The notes beneath the pieces were generated by a model that had not been told where the DNA came from, searched no databases, and was given only the letters and a program-made list of their open reading frames with translations. Source: an uncultured Psychrobacter sp. (GTDB lineage Bacteria > Pseudomonadota > Gammaproteobacteria > Pseudomonadales > Moraxellaceae). From it: a stretch of 64,000 nt of DNA. This document shows positions 17,270 through 26,308 of this stretch, one piece after another. The position numbers and the translations under genes were made by a program. The DNA lies in the NCBI GenBank assembly GCA_947501045.1, contig CANMUI010000009.1, positions 60,245 through 124,244 of the forward strand, written 5' to 3'. Numbering within the stretch: the stretch's first letter is position 1; every line of letters begins with the position of its first letter.

Positions 17270-17388
17270 ATTCGTTAACCTCTCCCTATTCGGCACGCGT
17301 CACTTTTAGCGTTATAATAGGTTATCTTTTTATCTATCCTTTTATCTGATAACTGCTAATAACTTTTAACAACTACTAAGTGACCTTT

Positions 17389-20343
17389 ATGACCGACAAC
17401 GATCACAACTCACACTCACCTATTGACCCTGATGTTTTGCCAAATTTTGATACCATGCCTAACGTGGCGACTATGGATACTGCTCATGTAGACAAAGAGC
17501 AGCCGCCATTTATCCTAGTCGATGGCTCGTATTATCTGTTTCGCACTTATCATGCATTGCCAAAAACTATGCAAAACACGCAAGGGCTAATGACTAATGC
17601 GATACGCGGGACGTTAAACGCGCTACTAAAACTGATGCGCCGTTATCACCCAACTCATATGGCGGTTTGTTTCGATACTAAATCGCCCACCTTTCGTCAT
17701 CATCTATCCTCCGACTACAAAGGCGATCGTCCGCCCATCGATATCGAGCTGGTCGAGCAAATTCCTTATATTCATCGATTAGTAGCCGCCCTCGGTATTC
17801 CCCTACTACGCATTGAAGGCGCAGAAGCTGACGATATTATTGGCACCCTTGCTCATCGCGCTGTCGCTGAAGGTCATCATGTAGTAATCTCAACTGGAGA
17901 TAAAGACATGGCGCAGCTGGTTAATGACTGCGTAATATTAGAGGATAGCTTTACGGGCAAAATCACTGATAGCCAAGGCGTGGTGGAAAAATTCGGCGTC
18001 AAACCTAATCAGATGGTCGACTTTTTGACCCTAATGGGCGACTCCTCTGATGGTATCAAAGGCGTACCTGGCATTGGGAAAAAGACCGCTAAAGACTTGC
18101 TCAATGAATACGGCAACATTGCGACGATGCTTGAAAACGTAGCTAATATCAAAGGCCGCGCGGGTAAAAACTTGGTGGAGTATAGCGATGACATTCCTAT
18201 GAATGCGCAGCTGGCGACCATCGTGACTGATCTTGCTATCGGCCAAGATTGGAGAGATCTGAAGATCAATACCGACCCTTGCGCTCATATTGATGAGCTA
18301 CGCGCGCTATACAGCGAGCTTGAGTTTAAAAACGAGCTGGCATCCTTAGATCACCCCAATCATCCGGCAAACGGTAGCTCAAGTGTGGCAGATAGCCAAG
18401 CAAACGCCGAGTCGCAAGCGCAAGTCGCCAAATCTTTACAGTCGAGCAAAATTGACAATATTAAAGATAGCAAAAGCCGTGATAAAGCGTGGCATACCAT
18501 CTTTGATGAGGCGGCTTTGGACAGCTTGATTGCAGAGTTGTCAGCTGCGCCGCATTTCGTCATCGATACTGAAACCACGAGCATTTATTGGCGTGAGGCC
18601 GAAATCGTCGGGCTGTCTTTTGCTGTGCAAGCGCACGAAGCTTATTATATTCCGCTGACTCATGTGCTAGAAGGTGATGAGCTAACCGCTAAGCAACTAG
18701 ATCGTGATACGGTACTGACCAAACTTAAACCCCTTTTAGAAAACCCTAAGATTGGTAAAATCGGTCAGCATCTTAAATACGACGCTCATATTCTCAGTCG
18801 TTACGATATTGATTTGATCGGCGCTATACATGAGACTCCAAGTAACTGGGCAATGGATACCATGCTGGCAAGCTATGTGATTAACGCGGCGATTACTCGT
18901 CACGGCATGGACGATTTGGCGCGCCATTACCTGCACACTCAAACCATCAGTTATGAGGACGTTGCTGGTAAAGGCGCTAAACAAGTGAGTTTCGATCAAG
19001 TCGCTATCGAGATTGCTAGCGACTATGCATGTGAAGATGCGGACATCACTTATCAGTTGTTTGAAGTCTTTAGCGAAACTTTAGCGGATGATGAGAATAA
19101 TATTAGACTGCTCACTGAGCTTGAGATACCCATCGCGCAGATACTATGCCAAATGGAGGCGCACGGTATTTTGATCAAGCGCTCGTTTTTAAATGAGCTG
19201 TCCAAACGCTTTGATGAGGAGATTATCGCGCTTGAAAAACAGGCTTATGACATCGCAGGTGAGGAGTTTAACCTAGGCTCGCCCAAACAGCTTGGCGAGA
19301 TGCTATTTGATAAACTAGGCGTTCCCGGCGGCAAAAAAACCAAGTCTGGTCAATACTCTACAGGCGAGGCCATACTCTCAAAAGTTGATCATCCCCTAGC
19401 CGATATTGTCCTAGAGTATCGCAGCCTTGCCAAATTAAAGAATACTTATACTGACTCTCTTGACGCGGTAGCAGATAGCGAAACGGACCGCGTGCATACC
19501 AGTTATCATCAAGCGCTGACCAGTACTGGCAGACTGTCATCCACTGATCCAAACTTACAAAATATCCCTATTCGTACAGTAACGGGTCGTCTGATTCGTC
19601 AAGCCTTTATTGCACCAGAAGGCCGCGTTATTTTAGCAGCGGATTACTCGCAGATTGAGCTGCGTTTAATGGCGCATTTTTCAGGAGATGCCAACTTAAC
19701 CCGAGCTTTTAAAGAAGGTTTGGACATTCATGCTGCTACTGCTGCCGAAGTATTGGGTAAGAGCGTTGAAGACGTCACTGCTACCGAACGGCGTAATGCC
19801 AAAGCCATTAACTTCGGGCTGCTCTACGGTATGAGCGCCTTTGGGCTTGCCAAGCAATTGCAAATGAGCCGAGGCGAGGCGCAAGACTATATCGACATGT
19901 ACTTTGAGCGCTATCCGGGCGTTAAACAATATATGCTCAACACCCGTGCCAGCGCCGTAGAGCGCGGTTATATCGAAACGATACTCGGTCGTAAACTCTA
20001 CACCCCCGATATCAACCATAGTAACCGCATGGTCAAACAAGGAGCTGAACGCGCGGCTATCAATGCACCGCTACAAGGCTCAGCGGCGGATTTGATTAAG
20101 CTTGCCATGATTGCTGTCGATAAAGTATTGCCTAAAGAGCAAGCTAAAATGCTCTTGCAAGTGCATGATGAATTGGTGTTTGAAGTCGATAGCGACAAGG
20201 TTGATGAGACGGCTAAGCTCATCACTGATGCAATGCAAAATGTACTGACTAATACTGCTAAAGATATGGGCTGGGAGGTTGATTTTGCCATACCGCTTTT
20301 GGTTGAAACCGATAGTGGTGAGAATTGGGATGAGGCGCATTAA
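17389..20343 (+). CDS. polA: DNA polymerase I
   Basis: Replication and repair polymerase that removes RNA primers and fills gaps. The 984 residues contain an N-terminal 5'-3' exonuclease (FILVDGSYYLFR, EGAEADDIIGTLA, STGDKDMAQLV, GVPGIGKKTA) and a 3'-5' exonuclease domain with an intact DTET motif, so proofreading is likely. The C-terminal polymerase domain carries DYSQIELR (motif A), RRNAKAINFGLLYG (motif B) and VHDEL (motif C). It is longer than E. coli Pol I because of an N-terminal extension of ~35 residues and an Ala/Ser/Gln-rich linker (~325-360) after the first domain. The ATG at 17389 is taken; an in-frame GTG lies nine bases upstream. Confidence 0.97.
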   Translation: MTDNDHNSHSPIDPDVLPNFDTMPNVATMDTAHVDKEQPPFILVDGSYYLFRTYHALPKTMQNTQGLMTNAIRGTLNALLKLMRRYHPTHMAVCFDTKSPTFRHHLSSDYKGDRPPIDIELVEQIPYIHRLVAALGIPLLRIEGAEADDIIGTLAHRAVAEGHHVVISTGDKDMAQLVNDCVILEDSFTGKITDSQGVVEKFGVKPNQMVDFLTLMGDSSDGIKGVPGIGKKTAKDLLNEYGNIATMLENVANIKGRAGKNLVEYSDDIPMNAQLATIVTDLAIGQDWRDLKINTDPCAHIDELRALYSELEFKNELASLDHPNHPANGSSSVADSQANAESQAQVAKSLQSSKIDNIKDSKSRDKAWHTIFDEAALDSLIAELSAAPHFVIDTETTSIYWREAEIVGLSFAVQAHEAYYIPLTHVLEGDELTAKQLDRDTVLTKLKPLLENPKIGKIGQHLKYDAHILSRYDIDLIGAIHETPSNWAMDTMLASYVINAAITRHGMDDLARHYLHTQTISYEDVAGKGAKQVSFDQVAIEIASDYACEDADITYQLFEVFSETLADDENNIRLLTELEIPIAQILCQMEAHGILIKRSFLNELSKRFDEEIIALEKQAYDIAGEEFNLGSPKQLGEMLFDKLGVPGGKKTKSGQYSTGEAILSKVDHPLADIVLEYRSLAKLKNTYTDSLDAVADSETDRVHTSYHQALTSTGRLSSTDPNLQNIPIRTVTGRLIRQAFIAPEGRVILAADYSQIELRLMAHFSGDANLTRAFKEGLDIHAATAAEVLGKSVEDVTATERRNAKAINFGLLYGMSAFGLAKQLQMSRGEAQDYIDMYFERYPGVKQYMLNTRASAVERGYIETILGRKLYTPDINHSNRMVKQGAERAAINAPLQGSAADLIKLAMIAVDKVLPKEQAKMLLQVHDELVFEVDSDKVDETAKLITDAMQNVLTNTAKDMGWEVDFAIPLLVETDSGENWDEAH

Positions 20344-20523
20344 ATTCTGATTTAGACTAGGTTATTGGATTTGATGTAGATGTAGATACCATCAAAAAGT
20401 CCTTACCTTGGAGAGCTTGCCAAGTTTAGGTGTATTGTTTCTTTAGTACAGCTCATTTTAAAAAGAGCTAAGAAGACTGTATAATCAAAATACCTACCTT
20501 TTAAAGAAAATTTACAGCGTCAT

Positions 20524-20552
20524 AGCGTCATATTTTGTATGACGCTTTTTTT
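20524..20552 (+). terminator. polA terminator
   Basis: AGCGTCATA and TATGACGCT pair perfectly (9 bp) around a 5-nt loop, followed by seven Ts. It lies ~180 nt after the polA stop and just before the nik control region. Confidence 0.9.
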
Positions 20553-20562
20553 AGCTTACCTC

Positions 20563-20590
20563 GTGACACGTTTTTTAACTAACGTGTTAC
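20563..20590. promoter_or_regulatory. Candidate NikR operator
   Basis: GTGACACG (20563-20570) and CGTGTTAC (20583-20590) form an inverted repeat with one mismatch. Written as GTGACA-N16-TGTTAC it has the 6-N16-6, 28-bp geometry of characterised NikR operators, and the GTGTTAC half-site matches reported NikR motifs in other proteobacteria. It lies 33 bp before nikR, so it could control the whole nikRABCDE unit. No other such dyad was seen between nikR and nikA. Confidence 0.65.
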
Positions 20591-20623
20591 TATCTAAGTA
20601 ATAGCCAGATAGGAAACGTGTCT

Positions 20624-21037
20624 ATGCAAGATTCAAACTTAACAAGATTCGGTGTCTCTATGGAGGAAGGCTTGCTCAAGAAGTTTGATAAGTTGGTTGC
20701 TCTAAAGGGTTATAGCAATCGCTCTGAAGCGTTCCGTGATTTAGTACGCAAGTCAATCATGCAACATATTTATGAAGACGGCGAACAAGTAATCGCTGGT
20801 AGTATTTTGTTGTTTTACAATCACGATCAGCGAAAATTGGTGGCAGAGATGACTAGAATTCAACACGAACACCATGATTTGATCCTAGCGACCACTCATT
20901 TTCATGTCAGTCAAGAAAACTGTCTTGAGCTTATCGTGGTTAAAGGGAAAGTTGAAGCAGTGCAAAAGCTTAGCCATAAGTTGACCACGCTAAAGGGTGT
21001 GAGTCATGGCGATTTTTCAATCGCCCCTGCTGAATAA
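20624..21037 (+). CDS. nikR: Nickel-responsive transcriptional regulator NikR
   Basis: NikR is a tetrameric ribbon-helix-helix repressor that shuts off nickel uptake when nickel is bound. The 137 residues show an N-terminal RHH (TRFGVSMEEGLLKKFD, then YSNRSEAFRDLVR) and a C-terminal ACT-like domain. The nickel ligands are visible: a His in the IQHEHHDL region, then THFHVSQENC (two His and the Cys). AGGA sits 9 nt before the ATG; an in-frame GTG six bases earlier is too close to it. It heads the nik gene series in the same direction and has a NikR-like dyad in front. Confidence 0.94.
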   Translation: MQDSNLTRFGVSMEEGLLKKFDKLVALKGYSNRSEAFRDLVRKSIMQHIYEDGEQVIAGSILLFYNHDQRKLVAEMTRIQHEHHDLILATTHFHVSQENCLELIVVKGKVEAVQKLSHKLTTLKGVSHGDFSIAPAE

Positions 21038-21133
21038 GTTTTAGTTGCTTTTCAAATAAGTTGGTCGCATAAGTTGTGTGTCGAATAATAAACGTTTTTC
21101 CAAATACCGTTTTATTAAAAAGAGCGTACTCCC

Positions 21134-22750
21134 ATGAATAGAAAGTCTATTGGCATGTTTGGATTATTAACGTTGTTACTCGTGTTAGTAATAGGATGTT
21201 CATCACCGACAAATAATACAGGCGCCGGTAATAATATAGCGGCTGACGAGACAAAAGATGAGCTTATCTTAGCGTTTGCTTCAGAGCCAGAAGCAGGGTT
21301 TGACCCTATCACAGGTTGGGGACGCTATGGGTCACCCTTATTTCAAAGCACCTTACTCAAAAGAGATGATGACCTTAATATTGCGGGTGATCTGGCGACA
21401 GATTATGAAGTAAGCGCGGACGGTAGAGTTTGGACGATAAATTTACGTGATGACGTCAAGTTTGCCGACGGTGAATCCTTAACGGCTGAAGACGTTAAGT
21501 TTACCTTTGAGCAAGCGATGCAAAGTGCGTCAGTGGTTGATTTAAACATCCTAGAAAAAGTTGCAGCGCTTGACGAAACCACAGTTCAGTTTACCTTAAA
21601 AGACCCGCAATCAACGTTTGTGAATAGTTTGGTGGCGATGGGAATCGTGCCTGAGCATGCTTATGACGACAATTATGCTGAGAACCCTTTAGGTTCAGGG
21701 CCTTTTCACTTAGTGCAGTGGGATAAAGGGCAACAGCTTATTGTAGAGGCCAATCCTGAGTACTATGACAAGCACCCTTATTTTAAAAAGTTAACGTTTG
21801 TGTTCTTAAATGAAGACGCCGCCTTTGCAGCAGCGCAAGCAGGGACGGTTGATATTACTTATCTGCCCGCCGCTTTTAGTCACCAAAAAGTACCTGGCAT
21901 GAAGCTTGAATCAGTCGAAACGGTTGATAACCGCGGCATTGCCTTTCCTTACGTTAAGTCAGGCAAAATGACAGAAGAAGGTTTGCCCATTGGCAACGAC
22001 GTCACCGCTGATCTAGCGATTCGTCACGCTATCGATATTGCAGTAGACCGTGAAGCGTTAATCGAAGGGGTGTTAGAAGGCTATGGTTCGCCGGCTTATA
22101 CCTCGGTCGATGGTTTGCCATGGTGGAATCCAGAAACCGTGGTTGATGATGCAAACATGGATGGCGCTCGTAAAATACTCGCCGATGCCGGCTGGGAAGA
22201 TACCAATGGCGACAGCGTGCTTGAAAAGAACGGACTAAAAGCTGAATTTACCCTGCATTACCCGGCAAACGATATGATTAGACAATCCCTTGCCATTGCC
22301 GTCGCTGATATGGTAAAGCCTCTAGGCATTCAGATTAATATTGAGGGCGGCAGCTGGGATAGTATCGGCAAAAAAATGCATTCTGACGCCGTATTAATGG
22401 GCTGGGGTAGCCACAATCCTCATGAGATGGTAAGTATTTATGGCAGTGAAAACGCGGGCATTGATTATAACAATACTGGCTATTACAGCAATAAAACCGT
22501 AGATAAATATTTTGAACAAGCGCTGCAAGCCAAGAGTGAAGAAGAAGCGCTTGAGTACTGGAAAAAAGCGCAGTGGGACGGAACGACTGGTTTAAGCGGT
22601 AAAGGTGATGCGGCTTGGGTTTGGCTGGTTAATATTGATCACTTATATCTGATGAAAGACAATCTCGATATTGGCACCCAAAGAATTCATGTGCATGGAC
22701 ATGGTTGGCCTGCGACCGACAATATCGTAGATTGGACATGGAGTAAGTAA
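21134..22750 (+). CDS. nikA: Nickel ABC transporter substrate-binding lipoprotein
   Basis: A 538-residue solute-binding protein of the SBP_bac_5 (peptide/nickel) family. It begins with a lipoprotein signal and lipobox VIGC, so it is anchored to the membrane, unlike the soluble E. coli NikA. Family features are the WTINLRDDVKFADGESLTAEDVKF-type region near residue 100 and the long C-terminal lobe. Sequence alone does not separate nickel from peptide specificity; the assignment rests on its place between nikR and nikBCDE. It lies 96 bp after nikR and one base from nikB, so one operon is likely. Confidence 0.9.
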   Translation: MNRKSIGMFGLLTLLLVLVIGCSSPTNNTGAGNNIAADETKDELILAFASEPEAGFDPITGWGRYGSPLFQSTLLKRDDDLNIAGDLATDYEVSADGRVWTINLRDDVKFADGESLTAEDVKFTFEQAMQSASVVDLNILEKVAALDETTVQFTLKDPQSTFVNSLVAMGIVPEHAYDDNYAENPLGSGPFHLVQWDKGQQLIVEANPEYYDKHPYFKKLTFVFLNEDAAFAAAQAGTVDITYLPAAFSHQKVPGMKLESVETVDNRGIAFPYVKSGKMTEEGLPIGNDVTADLAIRHAIDIAVDREALIEGVLEGYGSPAYTSVDGLPWWNPETVVDDANMDGARKILADAGWEDTNGDSVLEKNGLKAEFTLHYPANDMIRQSLAIAVADMVKPLGIQINIEGGSWDSIGKKMHSDAVLMGWGSHNPHEMVSIYGSENAGIDYNNTGYYSNKTVDKYFEQALQAKSEEEALEYWKKAQWDGTTGLSGKGDAAWVWLVNIDHLYLMKDNLDIGTQRIHVHGHGWPATDNIVDWTWSK

Positions 22751-22751
22751 T

Positions 22752-23750
22752 GTGCAAAAAAATATGGGAGAAACGGCACGCTTTTTTTTGTACAAAGGCC
22801 TAAGAATGGCGTCATTGCTGGTTGCCATTAGCTTTATCTCATTTATTTTAATGAAAAACTCTCCCATAGATCCCGTGCAAGCTTATATTGGCGCGGATAT
22901 GCTAAATGTAGGACCTGAGCAGCGTCAGCAAATAGCGGAATATTGGGGACTTAATAAACCTGTTTTAGTTCAGTATACGAACTGGGCGGCGGCGGTACTG
23001 CAAGGCGATTTGGGTACCTCAATGATTTATCGGCGTCCGGTTAGTGAGGTTATCGGTGAACGATTTATAAGCTCCTTAGCGCTTATGATAGTAGCATGGA
23101 CGTTATCTGGGGTGATGGGATTTGTGTTTGGTGTCGTTGCCGCTATGAAAAATGGCACATGGATTGATCGCACTATTCAATGGTACTGCTATACCCTAGC
23201 CTCCACCCCTACTTTTTGGATGGGACTGTTGGTGCTTATTATCTTTGCGGTATGGCTTGGCTGGTTCCCAATCGGTTTAGGGGTGCCAGCAGGGGTTTTA
23301 GCGGAGGATGTGGTGTTTTTAGATCGAGTCAAGCACCTTGTACTGCCGGCATTAACACTCAGTATTCTAGGGGTTGCGAACGTGGCACTACATACCCGTC
23401 AAAAGCTCATTGAGGTGCTATCAAGTGACTACGTCTTATTTGCTAGGGCTCGCGGTGAAAAAGGTTTTTCTTTATTTTGGCGACATGGTCTGCGCAATAT
23501 TGCTCTGCCAGCAGTCACTCTACAGTTCGCAGCATTTAGTGAGTTATTTGGCGGCGCTATTCTTGCCGAGCAAGTCTTTTCTTATCCAGGACTTGGCAAA
23601 GCAACGATAGACGCGGGCCTGCGGGGAGACGTGCCGCTTTTATTAGGCATCGTTTTATTTAGCACCATTTTTGTCTTTGTAGGTAATTTAATTGCCGATC
23701 TGATTTACTACTTCGTCGATCCGAGGACGAGGGAAAGTAAAATGATATGA
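22752..23750 (+). CDS. nikB: Nickel ABC transporter permease NikB
   Basis: A 332-residue inner-membrane permease with about six membrane helices and the binding-protein-dependent permease fold. The EAA-type loop is seen in DYVLFARARGEKGFS, and the C terminus has the typical YYFVDPRTR segment. The start is GTG with GGAG 8 nt upstream inside the end of nikA; a later ATG at 22764 is an alternative. Its 3' end overlaps nikC by 4 nt (ATGA), a mark of translational coupling. It forms the channel with NikC. Confidence 0.93.
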   Translation: MQKNMGETARFFLYKGLRMASLLVAISFISFILMKNSPIDPVQAYIGADMLNVGPEQRQQIAEYWGLNKPVLVQYTNWAAAVLQGDLGTSMIYRRPVSEVIGERFISSLALMIVAWTLSGVMGFVFGVVAAMKNGTWIDRTIQWYCYTLASTPTFWMGLLVLIIFAVWLGWFPIGLGVPAGVLAEDVVFLDRVKHLVLPALTLSILGVANVALHTRQKLIEVLSSDYVLFARARGEKGFSLFWRHGLRNIALPAVTLQFAAFSELFGGAILAEQVFSYPGLGKATIDAGLRGDVPLLLGIVLFSTIFVFVGNLIADLIYYFVDPRTRESKMI

Positions 23751-24634
23751 TGCCAAGTAGCCCCAATACACAAAGCAGCTCAAGTAGCATGGTCAATAAG
23801 AATAATAAGCGGTTTGGACTCAATCTCAGACAGCGCACGCTGCTGATTATTATACTCGCCAGTTTATTTCTTACCAGTGTCATAATTGGTGGCATTGTTA
23901 TAGATGAAGGCAGAATTGCGACAAATTTAACTGATCGTAACCTCTCCCCAACGCTTGAGCATCTGTTTGGCACCGATTGGCTGGGCCGCGATATGTTTGC
24001 GCGCACTATTAAGGGCTTAAGGCTAAGTATTGGCGTAGGGTTGCTGGGCGCGGTTGGCAGCGCTTTTATCGCCTTGGTACTAGGTATGGCGGCGGCGACC
24101 ATGGGAAAGATGAGTGATCGGGTGATTACGTGGGTTATTGATCTGTTTTTGAGTGTGCCGCATCTGGTGACGCTCATCCTCATCTCATTTATGCTAGGCG
24201 GCGGTTTTAAAGGCATTGTGATAGGCTTGATGGTGACCCACTGGCCAAGTCTGGCACGAGTGATTCGAGCTGAGGTCATGCAAATACGCTCTGCGGACTA
24301 CGTGCAAGTCTCGCAGCAAATGGGCAAATCGCGGTGGTGGATTGCGACCAATCATATCCTCCCGCATCTTATCCCGCAGCTGTTAGTGGGATTTATGCTC
24401 ATGTTCCCGCACGTTATCTTGCATGAAGCGGCGGTGACATTTTTAGGGCTAGGATTATCGCCTCATGAACCGGCGATCGGTATTATTTTGTCAGAATCGA
24501 TGAGATACTTATCATCAAATCTTTGGTGGTTGGCCTTTTTCCCCGGGGTAGCTTTGCTTATCGTGGTGCGCACGTTTGAGACCATTGGTGAAAACTTAAG
24601 AAAATTGCTCGATCCTACACAAGCAAATCAGTAA
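23747..24634 (+). CDS. nikC: Nickel ABC transporter permease NikC
   Basis: A 295-residue inner-membrane permease, partner of NikB. A cytoplasmic N-terminal stretch rich in Ser, Asn and Lys leads to the first helix. The LFGTDWLGRDMFAR motif is typical of the OppC/DppC/NikC branch, and the EAA loop is present as VQVSQQMGKSRWWIATNHILP. It begins within the last bases of nikB (4-nt overlap). Confidence 0.93.
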   Translation: MMPSSPNTQSSSSSMVNKNNKRFGLNLRQRTLLIIILASLFLTSVIIGGIVIDEGRIATNLTDRNLSPTLEHLFGTDWLGRDMFARTIKGLRLSIGVGLLGAVGSAFIALVLGMAAATMGKMSDRVITWVIDLFLSVPHLVTLILISFMLGGGFKGIVIGLMVTHWPSLARVIRAEVMQIRSADYVQVSQQMGKSRWWIATNHILPHLIPQLLVGFMLMFPHVILHEAAVTFLGLGLSPHEPAIGIILSESMRYLSSNLWWLAFFPGVALLIVVRTFETIGENLRKLLDPTQANQ

Positions 24635-24649
24635 TTAAGGGAGAAATAG

Positions 24650-25573
24650 ATGTCGATTTTAGAAGTAAAAGATTTATCGATATCGTTTAACCAATATACA
24701 GGTGGGTTAAAACAAAGAGAGTTGAGTGTCGTCTCAGGTTTAGACGTGAGTGTAAAAAAAGGTGAAATACTAGCCATCGTGGGAGCGAGTGGTTCAGGAA
24801 AGAGTTTACTCGCGCATTCAATTTTAGGTATTTTGCCAGCGAATGCAAACGTGAGTGGCACTATCAAATATAAAGGGGAAGCATTGACGGCTAAGCGGCA
24901 AGAATCATTACGCGCCAGTGAGATTGCTTTGATTCCGCAATCCGTTAATTTTCTAAATCCTCTTATGCGCGTAGCTAAGCAAGTTAGGTCGCCTACAAAC
25001 GATGAAGCGACCATTAAGGCACAAAGAGACGCATTTGAGCGTTTGCAATTAGGTCCAGAGGTTGAAGATATGTATCCTTTCGAGCTTTCTGGAGGAATGG
25101 CACGCAGAACCCTTTTATCGACTGCCATTGTTAGAGATGCCAAGCTTATTATTGCCGATGAACCGACACCTGGACTTGATCCTGTGATCATAAAAGAGGC
25201 GCTGCAGAGCTTTCGAGATCTGGCCGATGCTGGGCGTACCATTATACTCATTACCCACGACATTGAAGCGGCCTTACAAATCGCCGATCGGATTGCTGTT
25301 TTTTATGCAGGGACGACGCTTGAAGTCGCCTCTGTAGAAGATTTTACGGGAGACGGTAGCAGACTGCGTCATCCTTATAGCAGAGCATTATGGCGTGCCT
25401 TGCCACAAAACGATTTTATTCCCATTGCAGGTTCGCAGCCTAAGCCAGCTGGCCTTCCGCCCGGTTGCCTATTTGCGCCGCGCTGTGCACTTATGATACC
25501 TGACTGTAGCGAAGTACAGCCAGACATGCGAGATCTTCGTGAAGGAAAAGTAAGGTGTCTGCATGCAACTTGA
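24650..25573 (+). CDS. nikD: Nickel ABC transporter ATPase NikD
   Basis: A 307-residue cytoplasmic ATPase. Walker A GASGSGKS, signature LSGGMARR, Walker B LIIADEPT and the switch His in ITHD are all present. It is longer than E. coli NikD because it has the C-terminal oligopeptide/dipeptide-transporter extension with a Cys-rich segment (PPGCLFAPRC). GGGAGAA lies just before the ATG, 15 bp after nikC. Its end overlaps nikE by 11 nt. It should pair with NikE to drive transport. Confidence 0.93.
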   Translation: MSILEVKDLSISFNQYTGGLKQRELSVVSGLDVSVKKGEILAIVGASGSGKSLLAHSILGILPANANVSGTIKYKGEALTAKRQESLRASEIALIPQSVNFLNPLMRVAKQVRSPTNDEATIKAQRDAFERLQLGPEVEDMYPFELSGGMARRTLLSTAIVRDAKLIIADEPTPGLDPVIIKEALQSFRDLADAGRTIILITHDIEAALQIADRIAVFYAGTTLEVASVEDFTGDGSRLRHPYSRALWRALPQNDFIPIAGSQPKPAGLPPGCLFAPRCALMIPDCSEVQPDMRDLREGKVRCLHAT

Positions 25574-26171
25574 AGCCAAAAATATTGGCTTTCGCTACGG
25601 GGAGGGACCTTGGTTGTTTCGAGGAGTGAATATAACGATAGAATCGGGCGAAATCGTTGGGCTCATAGGGCCTAGTGGCTCAGGTAAAACCACCCTTTGT
25701 CGCATTTTATCGGGTTATGAAGCGCCTTTAGAAGGAAGCGTCACGCTTGATGGGTCAGCTATCTCTAAAACGGCTTATCATCCTGTGCAATTGGTTTTTC
25801 AACACCCTGAAAAAGCGGTTAACCCTCGCTGGAAAATGTGGAAAGTGCTTCATGAGGGCTGGAAGCCTGATCAATCGCTATTAGATTCCTTAGGCATTGA
25901 AGAAGAGTGGTTCACGCGCTTTCCGAGGGAGTTATCAGGAGGCGAGCTGCAGCGATTCTGTGTGGCAAGAGCGCTGGGACCAAAGACCAAGTTTCTTATT
26001 GCTGATGAGATGACAACCATGCTCGATGCGATTACGCAGGCACAAATTTGGCAAGCGGTTCTTGAAAAGTTTGAGCATAGTGACGTCGGCATCCTTATCG
26101 TGAGTCATGACGCCGCTCTTATTAATCGGCTTTGTCATCGGGTGATCGACTTAAGATATCTTAGCAAGTAA
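25563..26171 (+). CDS. nikE: Nickel ABC transporter ATPase NikE
   Basis: The second ATPase of the nickel importer, with Walker A GPSGSGKTT, signature LSGGELQR, Walker B FLIADEMT and an SHD switch His. At 202 residues it is shorter than E. coli NikE and lacks the C-terminal extension, which is found on NikD here. The ATG overlaps the nikD 3' end by 11 nt. It is the last gene of the unit; no clear terminator was found in the ~110 bp before the next gene. Confidence 0.9.
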   Translation: MQLEAKNIGFRYGEGPWLFRGVNITIESGEIVGLIGPSGSGKTTLCRILSGYEAPLEGSVTLDGSAISKTAYHPVQLVFQHPEKAVNPRWKMWKVLHEGWKPDQSLLDSLGIEEEWFTRFPRELSGGELQRFCVARALGPKTKFLIADEMTTMLDAITQAQIWQAVLEKFEHSDVGILIVSHDAALINRLCHRVIDLRYLSK

Positions 26172-26308
26172 TCATCTAAAAACTCGTTGTGTCTCATCTC
26201 TCCACACCAACCTACCCTCAAATCGCTGTCAATATATGACATAATTACCCCTTATTTACCCACACCGACCTCAAATATCCAGTCTTGGAAAAGCAACCAA
26301 ACCTCTCT

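Noticed and set aside
19696..20291. Two ~100-codon frames opposite the 3' end of polA
   Set aside because: They overlap each other and the polymerase motifs; typical antisense artefacts.
23659..24279. 206-codon frame opposite nikC
   Set aside because: Shadow of a long real gene: the sense frame has full permease motifs, and the antisense product has no recognisable feature.
24628..25263. 211-codon frame opposite nikD
   Set aside because: Antisense shadow of an ABC ATPase with all motifs on the sense strand.
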